A DNA stretch of 64,000 bases from assembly GCF_900564145.1 (NCBI RefSeq), contig NZ_UOOB01000001.1:1676754-1740753 (forward strand), given 5' to 3'. The stretch comes from Comamonas sp. lk (GTDB lineage: Bacteria; Pseudomonadota; Gammaproteobacteria; Burkholderiales; Burkholderiaceae_C). The notes below the pieces were generated by a model. It searched no databases and was not told the DNA's origin. It saw only the letters and a program-made list of their open reading frames with translations. Below, in pieces: positions 17,382 to 26,042 of the stretch. Numbering within the stretch: position 1 is the first letter of the stretch; each line of letters begins with the position of its first letter. The position numbers and the translations under genes are program-made.

Positions 17382-18173
17382 ATGGACACGAATAACGAAT
17401 TTCAATCTCGCGTGGTGCTGGTAACCGGGGGGACCAAGGGCATAGGCAAGGGCATTGCCCAGGCCTTCCTCAAGGCCGGCGCCACGGTAGTCGTCTGCGG
17501 CCGCCAGCAACCCGAAGACCTGCCGAGCTGCGAAGGCCGCTCGGCCGAGTTCATCGCCTGCGATGTGCGTGAAGCCCAGGCCGTCAAGGAGCTGGTGACC
17601 CAGGTGCATGAACGCCACGGTCGCCTCGATGTGCTGATCAACAACGCAGGCGGTGCGCCCGCCGTGGATGCCGCCACCGTCTCGCCGCGCTTTCACGAAG
17701 GCGTGCTGCGCCTGAATCTTTTCTCCACCCTGCATGCCTCGCAGGCGGCCAATGCCGTGATGCAGCAGCAAGAGAGCGGCGGCGTCATCGTCTGCATAGG
17801 CAGCATCAGCGCGCTGCGCCCCTCGCCGGGTACGGCCGCCTACGGCGCGGCCAAGGCGGCGGTGCTCAGCCTGGTGAGCTCCCTGGCCGTGGAATGGGCA
17901 CCCAAGGTGCGCGTGGTGGCCGTGAGCCCGGGCCTGGTGCGCACCGAGCAGTCGCATCTGCACTTTGGCGATGACGACGGGATTGCCAAAGTGGCGCAAA
18001 CCATTCCCGCCGGCCGCCTGGCCGAACCCGAAGACATCGCTCAGGCCTGCCTGTATGTGGCATCGCCGCGCGCAGCCTATATGAGCGGCACGAATTTGCT
18101 GCTGCACGGCGGCGGCGAGCGTCCTGCCTTCATGGGCGCAGCCAATGCCGAGTCCAACACCAAAACCCACTAA
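17382..18173 (+). CDS. Short-chain dehydrogenase/reductase
   Basis: 263 aa SDR. VTGGTKGIGKGIA is the cofactor loop, LINNAGGAP the NNAG motif and GSISALRPSPGTAAYGAAK (shortened) gives Ser, Tyr and Lys. It is the first gene of an 11-gene plus-strand operon running to 30137. Candidate for oxidation of a ring hydroxyl (for example 12alpha or 17beta) or a hydroxyacyl-CoA. The ATG at 17382 has only a weak ribosome binding site; the frame extends upstream to a TTG at 17373. Confidence 0.75.
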   Translation: MDTNNEFQSRVVLVTGGTKGIGKGIAQAFLKAGATVVVCGRQQPEDLPSCEGRSAEFIACDVREAQAVKELVTQVHERHGRLDVLINNAGGAPAVDAATVSPRFHEGVLRLNLFSTLHASQAANAVMQQQESGGVIVCIGSISALRPSPGTAAYGAAKAAVLSLVSSLAVEWAPKVRVVAVSPGLVRTEQSHLHFGDDDGIAKVAQTIPAGRLAEPEDIAQACLYVASPRAAYMSGTNLLLHGGGERPAFMGAANAESNTKTH

Positions 18174-18191
18174 ATTTCAAAGGAGACAATC

Positions 18192-19142
18192 TTGACCGAT
18201 CAAGACTGGATGACAGAAGTCCGCGCATTTGTGGGCAAGCAGTACGGGCGTGTTCACGCTTGGGACCGGGTCAACAGCCCCATGATTCGCCAGTGGTGCG
18301 AGCTGATGGGCGTGAGCATGAAGACCAATGCCGAAGGCAAGGTCATCGCTCCTCCGGCCATGCTCCAGGTCTGGTGCATGGAAGGTCCGGTGCAGAACAA
18401 CTATCCACCGGGCTCCACCACCGAGAACCCCTATGAGGTGCTCAAGCTGCTGGAGGCCAAGGGCTTTTCCTCCACCGTGGCCGTGAACTCCGAACTCACG
18501 TTTGTCCGCGATGTGGTCGAAGGTGAAGACCTTTGCTACACCACGCGCCTGGAAAGCATCAGCGAAGAAAAGACCACGGCACTGGGCACGGGCTATTTCG
18601 TGACGCTGATCATGGACTACGTCTCTCTAGCCGCCAAAAAAGGCGACGATGAGAAGGTGGGCCAACTGCTGTTCCGCGTCTTCAAGTTCCGCCCCGCAAA
18701 CGTACATGCGGCTGCACCGGCTGTCGAGCAAGCGCCGGCACCCAAAGCCAAGCGCCCCGCACCGGGCCTGAGCGATGACAACCGCTTCTTCTGGGAAGGC
18801 GCCAAGCAGGGCAAGCTGATGATTCAGCGCTGCAAGAGCTGTGGCGATCTGCACCACCCTCCAGGCCCCGTCTGCCCCCAATGCCATTCCTTCGACTGGG
18901 ATGCGGTCGAGGCCAGCGGCAAGGGCACGATCTATTCCTTTGTGGTCATGCACTACCCCGAAGTGCCTCCCTTCGATCATCCCAATCCCATTGGACTGAT
19001 TGAGCTGGAAGAGGGTACGCGCCTGATTGCGCAGCTGGTCGGCGTCAAGCCCGGCGATGTGCAGATTGGCCAGAAGGTACAGGTCGAGTTCAACACCTTT
19101 GACGGTGATCTGACTCTGCCCCAGTTCCGCCTGGTGGCCTGA
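18192..19142 (+). CDS. MaoC-like/DUF35 fusion, ChsH2-like subunit of side-chain hydratase and aldolase
   Basis: 316 aa in two parts. Residues about 1-165 form a hot-dog (MaoC-like) domain without the catalytic D-x-x-x-H pattern; after an Ala/Pro-rich linker (about 170-190) comes a DUF35/OB-fold domain with a zinc ribbon RCKSC...CPQC. In mycobacterial cholesterol degradation ChsH2 has the same order: its MaoC half pairs with ChsH1 to form the C22-enoyl-CoA hydratase and its DUF35 half binds the aldolase Ltp2. The ChsH1-like and aldolase genes lie 1.1 and 1.6 kb downstream. Start is TTG at 18192, chosen because AGGAGAC sits directly upstream and no ATG fits. Confidence 0.82.
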   Translation: MTDQDWMTEVRAFVGKQYGRVHAWDRVNSPMIRQWCELMGVSMKTNAEGKVIAPPAMLQVWCMEGPVQNNYPPGSTTENPYEVLKLLEAKGFSSTVAVNSELTFVRDVVEGEDLCYTTRLESISEEKTTALGTGYFVTLIMDYVSLAAKKGDDEKVGQLLFRVFKFRPANVHAAAPAVEQAPAPKAKRPAPGLSDDNRFFWEGAKQGKLMIQRCKSCGDLHHPPGPVCPQCHSFDWDAVEASGKGTIYSFVVMHYPEVPPFDHPNPIGLIELEEGTRLIAQLVGVKPGDVQIGQKVQVEFNTFDGDLTLPQFRLVA

Positions 19143-19160
19143 GCGCAAAGGAGCCCACTC

Positions 19161-20276
19161 ATGGACTTTAGCCTCAGTGAAGATCAGCGTGCATTCGCCG
19201 ACATGGCCCAAAGCCTGTTTGCCGACTTTTGCACGGACGAAAAACTGCGCGAGCACGACACTTCGGGCCAGCCTTTCATGCAGCAGCTGTGGCAGCAATG
19301 CGTGGCAGCGGGCTTGCACAGCATCGTGGTGCCAGAGTCTGCCGGCGGCCTGGGCCTGGGCATGACCGAATTGCTGGCGGTGCTGGAGCAGCAGGGCAAG
19401 GCCCTGGCCCAGGTGCCGCTGTGGCAGCAGCAGGTGGCGGTGGCAGCGATGGCCCAGTTTGCCGCTCATGCTGAGGGTGTGGATGGCGTGGTGCAGGCGG
19501 CCATGGACGGCGGCCTGATTGCCGTCTCGCTGGAGAGCGTGGTGGCCAGCCGTGGCGCGCCCTTGATGCTCAAGGGCCACAAGCTCAACGGCAGCCTGCA
19601 TGCCGTGGCCCTGGGCGCACAAGCCGACGTGGCCCTGGTGGCCGCAGGCGGCGAGGACGGACGCAACCAGCTGGTGCTGGTCAGTCTGAAAGCCGCCGGT
19701 GTCGAGCGCATACCGGGCATGCGCGAGGACTACTGCGCCGTGGCCGACCTGCACTTTGCCAGCACTCCGGTGCTGGCGGTGCTGAGCGGCAATGCGCTGG
19801 AATGGGTCAGCGAGAGGGCGATTGCCAGCCTGGCCAGCCTGCAGCAGGGCGCTACTCAGGAGCAGCTGCGCCGCACCGTGGAATACGTGACGGAGCGCCA
19901 GCAGTTTGGCCGTCCCATAGGCACGTTCCAGCTGGTGCAAGGCCAGATGGCCGATGGCTACATCCTGGCCCAGGCCCAGCGCACGGCGCTGTACCAGCTG
20001 GTGTGGCGCCTGGACCAGAGCTTGCCTTGTGCGCCGCAGGCGCACTGCGTGCGTGCGCAATCGAACGAGCTGGGCCTGAAGGTCAGCCGCGTGGCACAGC
20101 ACGTGCACGGCGGCATGGGCGTGGACGTGACCTACCCCATGCACCGCTTCATGTTCTGGGGCCGTGCCCTGGCGGTGGAGCTGGGCAGTGCCGAACATCA
20201 CCTCGAAGCGCTGGGCCAATGGCTGGCGGACAACGACAACCTGGGCTGGAAGTACGACCTTCCCGAAGACCGCTAA
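19161..20276 (+). CDS. Acyl-CoA dehydrogenase, pair 1, HGGMGV-type subunit
   Basis: 371 aa. MDFSLSEDQRAFADMAQSLF is a standard acyl-CoA dehydrogenase N-terminus; PESAGGLGLGMTELLAVLEQQG follows, and RQQFGRPIGTFQLVQGQMAD with QHVHGGMGVDVTYPMHR marks the C-terminal domain. The middle beta domain is weakly conserved and the C-terminal FAD motif GGxxEI is missing, as in one chain of the alpha2beta2 steroid dehydrogenases (ChsE1-ChsE2 type). The partner is probably the gene at 21927. Expected role: alpha,beta-desaturation of a steroid side-chain acyl-CoA. Confidence 0.8.
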   Translation: MDFSLSEDQRAFADMAQSLFADFCTDEKLREHDTSGQPFMQQLWQQCVAAGLHSIVVPESAGGLGLGMTELLAVLEQQGKALAQVPLWQQQVAVAAMAQFAAHAEGVDGVVQAAMDGGLIAVSLESVVASRGAPLMLKGHKLNGSLHAVALGAQADVALVAAGGEDGRNQLVLVSLKAAGVERIPGMREDYCAVADLHFASTPVLAVLSGNALEWVSERAIASLASLQQGATQEQLRRTVEYVTERQQFGRPIGTFQLVQGQMADGYILAQAQRTALYQLVWRLDQSLPCAPQAHCVRAQSNELGLKVSRVAQHVHGGMGVDVTYPMHRFMFWGRALAVELGSAEHHLEALGQWLADNDNLGWKYDLPEDR

Positions 20277-20290
20277 AAGGATCAAAGATC

Positions 20291-20707
20291 ATGGAAAACC
20301 AACAACCCAGCTTCGAATCGGTCAAGACCGGCGACGAACTTCAACCCATGACCGTTCCCATCACCGTGCCCTTGATCGCCGGTGGTGCGATTTCCACGCG
20401 TGATTATTTTCCCGGTCACCACGACCGTGATGCCGCGCGTGAACTGGGCTCGCCTCATGTCTTCATGAACATCCTGACCACCAACGGCCTGGTGCAGGCC
20501 TTTGTGGAAGGCTGGGCCGGACCCAAGGCACGTCTGATGGATCTGAAGATCCGCCTGGGCGCGCCCAACTATCCCGGCGACAGCATGAAGTTCACCGGCT
20601 CGGTGACCGAAAAGAACGATGCAACGCGCAGCGTTTTGGTCACGCTCAAGGGCAGCAACTCCATGGGTGCCCACGTCAGCGGCACCGTTCAGATCGCCCT
20701 GCCATAA
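20291..20707 (+). CDS. MaoC-like hydratase, ChsH1-like subunit
   Basis: 138 aa single hot-dog domain. ISTRDYFPGHHDRDAARELGSP holds the D-x4-H-x-D-like catalytic element of MaoC/ChsH1 hydratases, and GAPNYPGDSMKFTGSV is the downstream strand pair of the fold. In the known complex ChsH1 provides the active site and ChsH2 the inactive hot-dog. Its position between dehydrogenase and aldolase genes supports hydration of the C22 enoyl-CoA. GTAAAAGGATCAAAGATC precedes the ATG, with AAGGA as the ribosome binding site. Confidence 0.82.
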   Translation: MENQQPSFESVKTGDELQPMTVPITVPLIAGGAISTRDYFPGHHDRDAARELGSPHVFMNILTTNGLVQAFVEGWAGPKARLMDLKIRLGAPNYPGDSMKFTGSVTEKNDATRSVLVTLKGSNSMGAHVSGTVQIALP

Positions 20708-20727
20708 AACGATTCGGAGACAAGCCT

Positions 20728-21909
20728 GTGACTGATATGAACATTTCCGGACGTGCCGCGATTGCGGGTCTGGGTGCAACAGAATTTTCCAAGAACTCCG
20801 GTCGTACCGAGCTGCGCCTGGCCATGGAAGCCACCCTGGCCGCCCTGGCCGACGCCGGCATCGATCCCAAGGAGGTCGACGGCTTCTCGTCGTATTCCGT
20901 GGACAAGGTGCCCGAGTACGAAATTGCCCGCCTGCTGGGCGCGCGCAACGTGAACTTTTTCTCGCAAGTGCCCCACGGCGGCGGCGCTGCCTGCGGCCCC
21001 GTGCTGCATGCGGCCATGGCCGTGGCTACCGGCGTGGCCAAGACCGTGGTGGTGTATCGCGCCATGAACGAGCGCAGCTGGTACCGCTTTGGTACCGGTA
21101 GCTACGGTTTCGGTAGCGCACCGTTCTTCGATAACGTGAACTATGGCTGGTACATGCCCCATGGCTTTCACACGCCTGCATCGTGGGTGGGCATGTTTGC
21201 CCGCCGCTACATGCACACTTTTGGCGCGACCAGCGAAGACTTCGGCCGCGTGGCGGTGGCCGTGCGCGACTTCGCCGCCACCAACCCCGCCGCGTTTTTC
21301 TATGGAAAGCCCATCACGCTGGAAGAGCACCAGGCCAGCCGCTGGATCTGCGAGCCCCTGCACCTGCTGGACTGCTGCCAGGAGTCCGACGGCGCGGTGG
21401 CCATGGTCATCACCTCCAGCGAGCGTGCCCGCGATCTCAAGGCCAAGCCGGTGTTCATCAAGGCCGCAGCCCAGGGTATCTCGGCAGGCCAGCAATCGAT
21501 GACCTCGTTCTTCCGCGAAGACATCACCGGATTGCCCGAAATGGGCCATGTAGCCAAGCAACTGTGGGAGCAAAGCCGTCTGACGCCCAAGGACGTGCAA
21601 AGCGCCGTGCTCTACGACCACTTCTCGCCTTTTGTGCTGCCTCAGCTGGAGGAGTTCGGTTTCGTCAAGCGCGGCGAGGCCAAGGACTTCATCCGTGCGG
21701 GCGAGCATGCACGCGGCGGTTCCCTGCCCATCAACACCCATGGCGGCCAGCTGGGTGAAGCCTATATCCACGGCATGAACGGCATTGCCGAAGCCGTGCG
21801 TCAGATTCGCGGCAGCTCGGTCAACCAGGTCAAGGACGTGCACAACATGGTGGTGACGGCCGGTACCGGCGTGCCCACCAGCGGCCTGATTCTGGGCGAT
21901 GAAGCCTGA
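20728..21909 (+). CDS. Thiolase-fold side-chain aldolase, Ltp2-like
   Basis: 393 aa non-decarboxylating thiolase/SCP-x family protein. Landmarks are GLGATEFSKNSGRTELRLAMEA near the N-terminus, VPHGGGAACGPVLHAA where thiolases hold their nucleophilic loop, and INTHGGQLGEAYIHGMNG near the C-terminus. Ltp2-type proteins of this family cleave 3-hydroxyacyl-CoA side chains by retro-aldol reaction, yielding a 17-ketosteroid and propionyl-CoA, and need a DUF35 partner, here the 18192 gene. The start is GTG at 20728 after GGAGAC; an internal ATG at 20737 is an alternative. Confidence 0.82.
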   Translation: MTDMNISGRAAIAGLGATEFSKNSGRTELRLAMEATLAALADAGIDPKEVDGFSSYSVDKVPEYEIARLLGARNVNFFSQVPHGGGAACGPVLHAAMAVATGVAKTVVVYRAMNERSWYRFGTGSYGFGSAPFFDNVNYGWYMPHGFHTPASWVGMFARRYMHTFGATSEDFGRVAVAVRDFAATNPAAFFYGKPITLEEHQASRWICEPLHLLDCCQESDGAVAMVITSSERARDLKAKPVFIKAAAQGISAGQQSMTSFFREDITGLPEMGHVAKQLWEQSRLTPKDVQSAVLYDHFSPFVLPQLEEFGFVKRGEAKDFIRAGEHARGGSLPINTHGGQLGEAYIHGMNGIAEAVRQIRGSSVNQVKDVHNMVVTAGTGVPTSGLILGDEA

Positions 21910-21926
21910 TGAAAGGGGAGTGATCC

Positions 21927-23108
21927 ATGTTGATTGACTTGACCCCCGAGCAGCACGCGCTGCGTCTCAAGTGCCGTGACTACTTTCAGGCCTTGATGAC
22001 TCCCGAGCTCAAGGCCCGCATGCGCGGTGCCGAGGGCGGCGACGAGTACCGTGACCTGATCCGCAAGATGGGCCGCGACGGCTGGCTGGCCATTGGCTGG
22101 CCCAAGGAATACGGCGGCCAGGGCCTGTCGGCCACCGAGCAGCTGATCTTCTTTGAAGAAGCCAACATCGCCGGCGCGCCATTGCCTTTCGTGACCATCA
22201 GCACCGTCGGCCCCGCGCTGATGGAGCATGGCACGGAGGAGCAAAAGCAGGAATTCCTGCCCGGCATGGCCAGCGGCGACATCATTTTCGCCATCGGCTA
22301 TTCCGAGCCCGGTGCCGGTTCCGACCTGGCCATGCTCAAGACCCAGGCCCAGCTGCAGGGCGATCTGCAGAGCGGCCACTTTGTGGTCAACGGGCAAAAG
22401 CTGTGGACTTCGGGCATCGAGTCTGCCGACTATGTGTGGCTGGGCGCGCGTACCAGCCAGGAGCTGGCACGCCACAAAGGCATCTCCATCATGGTGGTCG
22501 ATACCAAGGCCGAAGGCTTCTCGCATACGCTGATCGAAACCGTGGGCAACTACACGGCGGCCACCTATTTCGACAATGTGCATGTGCCGGCCAGCCGCCT
22601 GATCGGCAATCTGCACGGCGGCTGGAAGTTGATCACGGCCCAGCTCAACCATGAGCGCCTGGGTCTGGGTGCCTGGTCCGACAAGGTGTTTGCGCCTTTC
22701 ACCAAGGTGCTGCAGTGGGCCAAGGCCAAGGACGAAAACGGCCGCCGCGCCGTGGATCTGCCCTGGGTGCGCCGCTCTCTGGCCGAGTGCTATGTCCGCA
22801 TGGAAGCCATGCGGCTGATGAACTTCCGCATCGCTGCCGATCTGGAAGCCAATGCCATGGAAGTGGGCCTGGCCTCCACCACCAAGGTCTATGGCTCCGA
22901 GGGCGTGGTGGAAATCCTGCACCGTCTGATGGAGATCGTGGGCAGCAGCTCTCTGGTGCGTGGCGGCTCGGCCGCTGCCTATCTGATGGGCGAGCTGGAG
23001 TACGAGCTGCGCGCTGCGCCCATCAACACCTTTGGCGGCGGCACCAACGAGATTCAGCGTGAGCTGATTGCTCAGTTTGGCTTGGGCATGCCACGTCCGC
23101 AGCGCTGA
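21927..23108 (+). CDS. Acyl-CoA dehydrogenase, pair 1, GGGTNEIQ-type subunit
   Basis: 393 aa. GWPKEYGGQGLSATEQLIFFEE, the FAD/substrate loop GYSEPGAGSDLAMLKT, LWTSG and a C-terminal FGGGTNEIQRELI motif place it in the acyl-CoA dehydrogenase family. Gly stands where MCAD has its catalytic Glu (YEGT), so the base must lie elsewhere, as in steroid-specific heteromeric dehydrogenases. It complements the gene at 19161, which lacks the GGxxEIQ element. Together they probably desaturate a steroid side-chain CoA ester. Confidence 0.82.
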   Translation: MLIDLTPEQHALRLKCRDYFQALMTPELKARMRGAEGGDEYRDLIRKMGRDGWLAIGWPKEYGGQGLSATEQLIFFEEANIAGAPLPFVTISTVGPALMEHGTEEQKQEFLPGMASGDIIFAIGYSEPGAGSDLAMLKTQAQLQGDLQSGHFVVNGQKLWTSGIESADYVWLGARTSQELARHKGISIMVVDTKAEGFSHTLIETVGNYTAATYFDNVHVPASRLIGNLHGGWKLITAQLNHERLGLGAWSDKVFAPFTKVLQWAKAKDENGRRAVDLPWVRRSLAECYVRMEAMRLMNFRIAADLEANAMEVGLASTTKVYGSEGVVEILHRLMEIVGSSSLVRGGSAAAYLMGELEYELRAAPINTFGGGTNEIQRELIAQFGLGMPRPQR

Positions 23109-23155
23109 GCGCACAGACGACAACAACGATAACAAGGACCAGCAGGAGACAAGTG

Positions 23156-24967
23156 ATGAGCGCTTCGACAGCCATCTCGCGCGAGCTGACCCAGCAAAAG
23201 CTGGATCGCCGCGCACCCATTGCCAGCAAGTACATGGCGGCAACGCCCTACACCACGGCAGACCGTCTGCAGGAGTGCGCCCGTGACTTCGGCGAGCGCA
23301 CCTTTCTGATGGAAGGCGATGTGCGTTATACCTACGCGCAATTCAACCAGCGGGCCAACCAGGTGGCGCGCGCTTTGCGCGAGCAGGGCGTGAAGATGGG
23401 CGACGTGGTGGCGATGTCCATCGAAAATCGCTCGGCCTTTTTCTTTGCCTGGTTCGGTCTGGCCAAGCTGGGGGCCGTGGCGGCTTTCATCAACACCCAT
23501 GTGACGGGCAAGCCCCTGCTGCATGCGCTGGAAGTGACCCAGGCCGCCTATGTCATCGTGGGTGAGGAATGTGCGGCGCGGTTTGCCGAGACCGAGGGCC
23601 TGAACACCGCTCTGACCTATTTGCACTGGCCCGATGCCGACCGTCCGGCCCCACCGGAGGTGCTGACACAGTTTGGTGCCGATCTGCAAGCCTTGAGCAG
23701 CGGACAGGACGGCAGCGAAGTGCCTGCCCAATGGCGCGCCGGTCTGCAAGCCGGTGACACGGCGCAGTACATCTTCACCTCGGGCACCACCGGTCTGCCC
23801 AAGGCCGCCGTCATCAGCCACGCCCGCTGGCTGATGGCAGGTGACTCCATGCAGCTGCTGTGGGAGATTTCGCCCGAAGATTGTTTCTACGTTTTTTTGC
23901 CGCTCTATCACGGTGCGGCCTCGATGTCGGCCACCTCCACGGCCATGAGTGCCGGTGCCAGCGTGGTGGTGCGCCGCAAGTTCAGTCGCAGCGAGTTCTG
24001 GAACGATGTGCGCCGTTACGGCATCACCTCCTGCCAGTACGTGGGCGAGATCTGCCGCTTCTTGCTCAGCGCTCCGGCCCAGGCCGACGACAAGCAGCAC
24101 ACGTTGCGCAAAATGTCGGGCACGGGCCTGACGCCCGAGATCTGGGCGCAGTGGATGGGCCGATTTGGTGACCAGTTCCGCATTTTTGAGAGCTGGGGTG
24201 GTACAGAATCCAACACCAATACCGTCAATCTGGACAATCGCGTGGGCTCTTGTGGTCGTGTGCCGTTCTGGGAGAAAACCAATCTGCGCCTGGTGCGTTA
24301 CGACCAGGACAAGGGTGAGTACATCCGTGACGAAAACGGTTATCTGCAACTGGCCGGCGTGAACGAGCCCGGCGAAGCCATAGGCATGGTCATTCAGCAC
24401 CCCGGCGTGGTGGCTGGCCGCTTTGAGGGCTATACCAGCGCGGAAGCCTCCGAAAAGAAACTGATCCGCAATGTGTTCGAGCCGGGCGATGTCTGGTGGA
24501 CTTCGGGCGATCTGCTGCGTTGCGACGAGGAAGGTTATTGTTGGTTTGTGGATCGTATCGGCGACACCTTCCGCTGGAAGAGCGAGAACGTCTCCACCAT
24601 GGAAGTAGGCGATGCGCTGGGCGATTTCACCGGCCTGGATGCCATCACCGTCTATGGCGTGCAAGTGCCAGGCCACGAAGGCCGTGCCGGCATGGCTGCC
24701 CTGGTGTTCAATGGCGAGGCAGGCTTTGACCCCGCCGCTTTCTGGGAAGTGGCTACCAGCCGCCTGCCGCGCTATGCTGCGCCATTGTTTTTGCGCCTCA
24801 TGGACACACCGGACATGACGGGTAATTACAAGCTGCGCAAGGTGGACCTGCAAAAACAGGGCTTTGACCTCCAGCAGATCAAGGACCCGCTGTTCGTACG
24901 CGACGACAGACTCAAAACCTATTTGCCGCTGACGCCGGAAGCCGTGCAAGGAGCTTTGCGTGGATAA
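23156..24967 (+). CDS. Acyl-CoA synthetase, FATP/very-long-chain type
   Basis: 603 aa adenylate-forming enzyme. P-loop-like motif YIFTSGTTGLPKAAVISHARW, GTESNTNTVNLD and WWTSGDLLRCDEEGYCWFVDR (in parts), then RIGDTFRWKSENVSTMEV, a stretch characteristic of fatty-acid transport protein/bile-acyl-CoA synthetase relatives. The mammalian branch of this family includes bile-acid CoA ligases. Expected role: ATP-dependent activation of the steroid side-chain carboxylate. Start is ATG at 23156, directly after a GTG in the same frame. It overlaps the following hydrolase gene by 8 bp. Confidence 0.8.
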   Translation: MSASTAISRELTQQKLDRRAPIASKYMAATPYTTADRLQECARDFGERTFLMEGDVRYTYAQFNQRANQVARALREQGVKMGDVVAMSIENRSAFFFAWFGLAKLGAVAAFINTHVTGKPLLHALEVTQAAYVIVGEECAARFAETEGLNTALTYLHWPDADRPAPPEVLTQFGADLQALSSGQDGSEVPAQWRAGLQAGDTAQYIFTSGTTGLPKAAVISHARWLMAGDSMQLLWEISPEDCFYVFLPLYHGAASMSATSTAMSAGASVVVRRKFSRSEFWNDVRRYGITSCQYVGEICRFLLSAPAQADDKQHTLRKMSGTGLTPEIWAQWMGRFGDQFRIFESWGGTESNTNTVNLDNRVGSCGRVPFWEKTNLRLVRYDQDKGEYIRDENGYLQLAGVNEPGEAIGMVIQHPGVVAGRFEGYTSAEASEKKLIRNVFEPGDVWWTSGDLLRCDEEGYCWFVDRIGDTFRWKSENVSTMEVGDALGDFTGLDAITVYGVQVPGHEGRAGMAALVFNGEAGFDPAAFWEVATSRLPRYAAPLFLRLMDTPDMTGNYKLRKVDLQKQGFDLQQIKDPLFVRDDRLKTYLPLTPEAVQGALRG

Positions 24968-26030
24968 CGCAGCCGCCGCTGTGCGCGCACGGGCCAAGCC
25001 CGCGACCGAGCTGCGCTATGCATTCGAGCCCCCCAAGCCCGATGGCAGCTATGTGGAAGTAGCACCGGGCCTGCTGTGGTTTCGCATGCCCATGCCCATG
25101 ACGCTGGATCACATCAATGTCTATCTGCTGCGCGATGGCGAAGGCTGGGCCGTGGTGGATACGGGCCTGGGCATTCCCAAGACGCATGAGCTGTGGGAGC
25201 ACATCTTTGGCACGGTGCTTGCGGGCCAGCCCATGACCCGGCTGATCTGCACCCATTGCCACTACGACCACGCGGGCAGTGCCGCCTGGTTGCAGCAGCG
25301 CTTTGATGTGCCGCTGCTGATGACCTATGGCGAGTACATGATGCTGCGCTCGCTGATGGCACCGCCGCCAGACCCGCTGCCCGTCTCTCATATGGACTTT
25401 TACCGCCGGGCCGGCCTGAATGACGAGCAGATTGAGCGCATGTTCGCCGCCATGCGCAAGGATCCCTTCATGCCCCAGCCGCCGGTGTCTTACCAGCGCA
25501 TACGCCCCGGCGAAGTGCTGCGCATAGGCGAGCGCGATTGGATGGTGGTGCTGGGTGAGGGGCATTCGCCGGAACATGCCTGCCTGTACAGCGAGCAGGA
25601 CAAGATACTGATTGCCGGTGATCAGCTGCTGCCGCGGATCACTTCCAATGTGATGGTGTCGCCCATCGAGCCCGAGGGCGACCCGCTCAAGCATTGGATA
25701 GAGTCCATGCACCGCCTGCGCACTCTGGACAACGCCGCTCTGGTGCTGCCTTCGCACCAAGGGGTGTACTACGGCGTACATGAGCGCGTGGATCAGGTGC
25801 TGGAGCACCATGAAATGCAGTTCGAGCTGCTGCGCTCGCATTTGCACGAACATGGCAAGGCAACGGCGATTGAGCTGATGGCCGTGTTGTTTCCTCGTCT
25901 GCGCAGCGCCATGGACCAGCTGATGGCCCTGGGCGAGACGCTGGCGCATTTGAATTTTCTGCGGCATGCAGTTGGTCTGCGCCGTGAACGAGCGGCTGGC
26001 CAGCCCGATTATTTCTCGGTGGCCGGTTGA
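24960..26030 (+). CDS. Metallo-beta-lactamase-fold hydrolase
   Basis: 356 aa. ICTHCHYDHAG supplies the H-x-H-x-D-H zinc motif; GEGHSPEH, AGDQLLP and PSHQG supply the remaining ligands, so a binuclear metal centre is intact. A helical C-terminal domain of about 90 aa follows. The start is GTG at 24960 after AAGGAG, overlapping the CoA ligase by 8 bp, which suggests translational coupling. A thioesterase, lactonase or esterase activity on a CoA or lactone intermediate is plausible; the substrate is unknown. Confidence 0.75.
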   Translation: MDNAAAAVRARAKPATELRYAFEPPKPDGSYVEVAPGLLWFRMPMPMTLDHINVYLLRDGEGWAVVDTGLGIPKTHELWEHIFGTVLAGQPMTRLICTHCHYDHAGSAAWLQQRFDVPLLMTYGEYMMLRSLMAPPPDPLPVSHMDFYRRAGLNDEQIERMFAAMRKDPFMPQPPVSYQRIRPGEVLRIGERDWMVVLGEGHSPEHACLYSEQDKILIAGDQLLPRITSNVMVSPIEPEGDPLKHWIESMHRLRTLDNAALVLPSHQGVYYGVHERVDQVLEHHEMQFELLRSHLHEHGKATAIELMAVLFPRLRSAMDQLMALGETLAHLNFLRHAVGLRRERAAGQPDYFSVAG

Positions 26031-26042
26031 TAAGGAGTTGTC

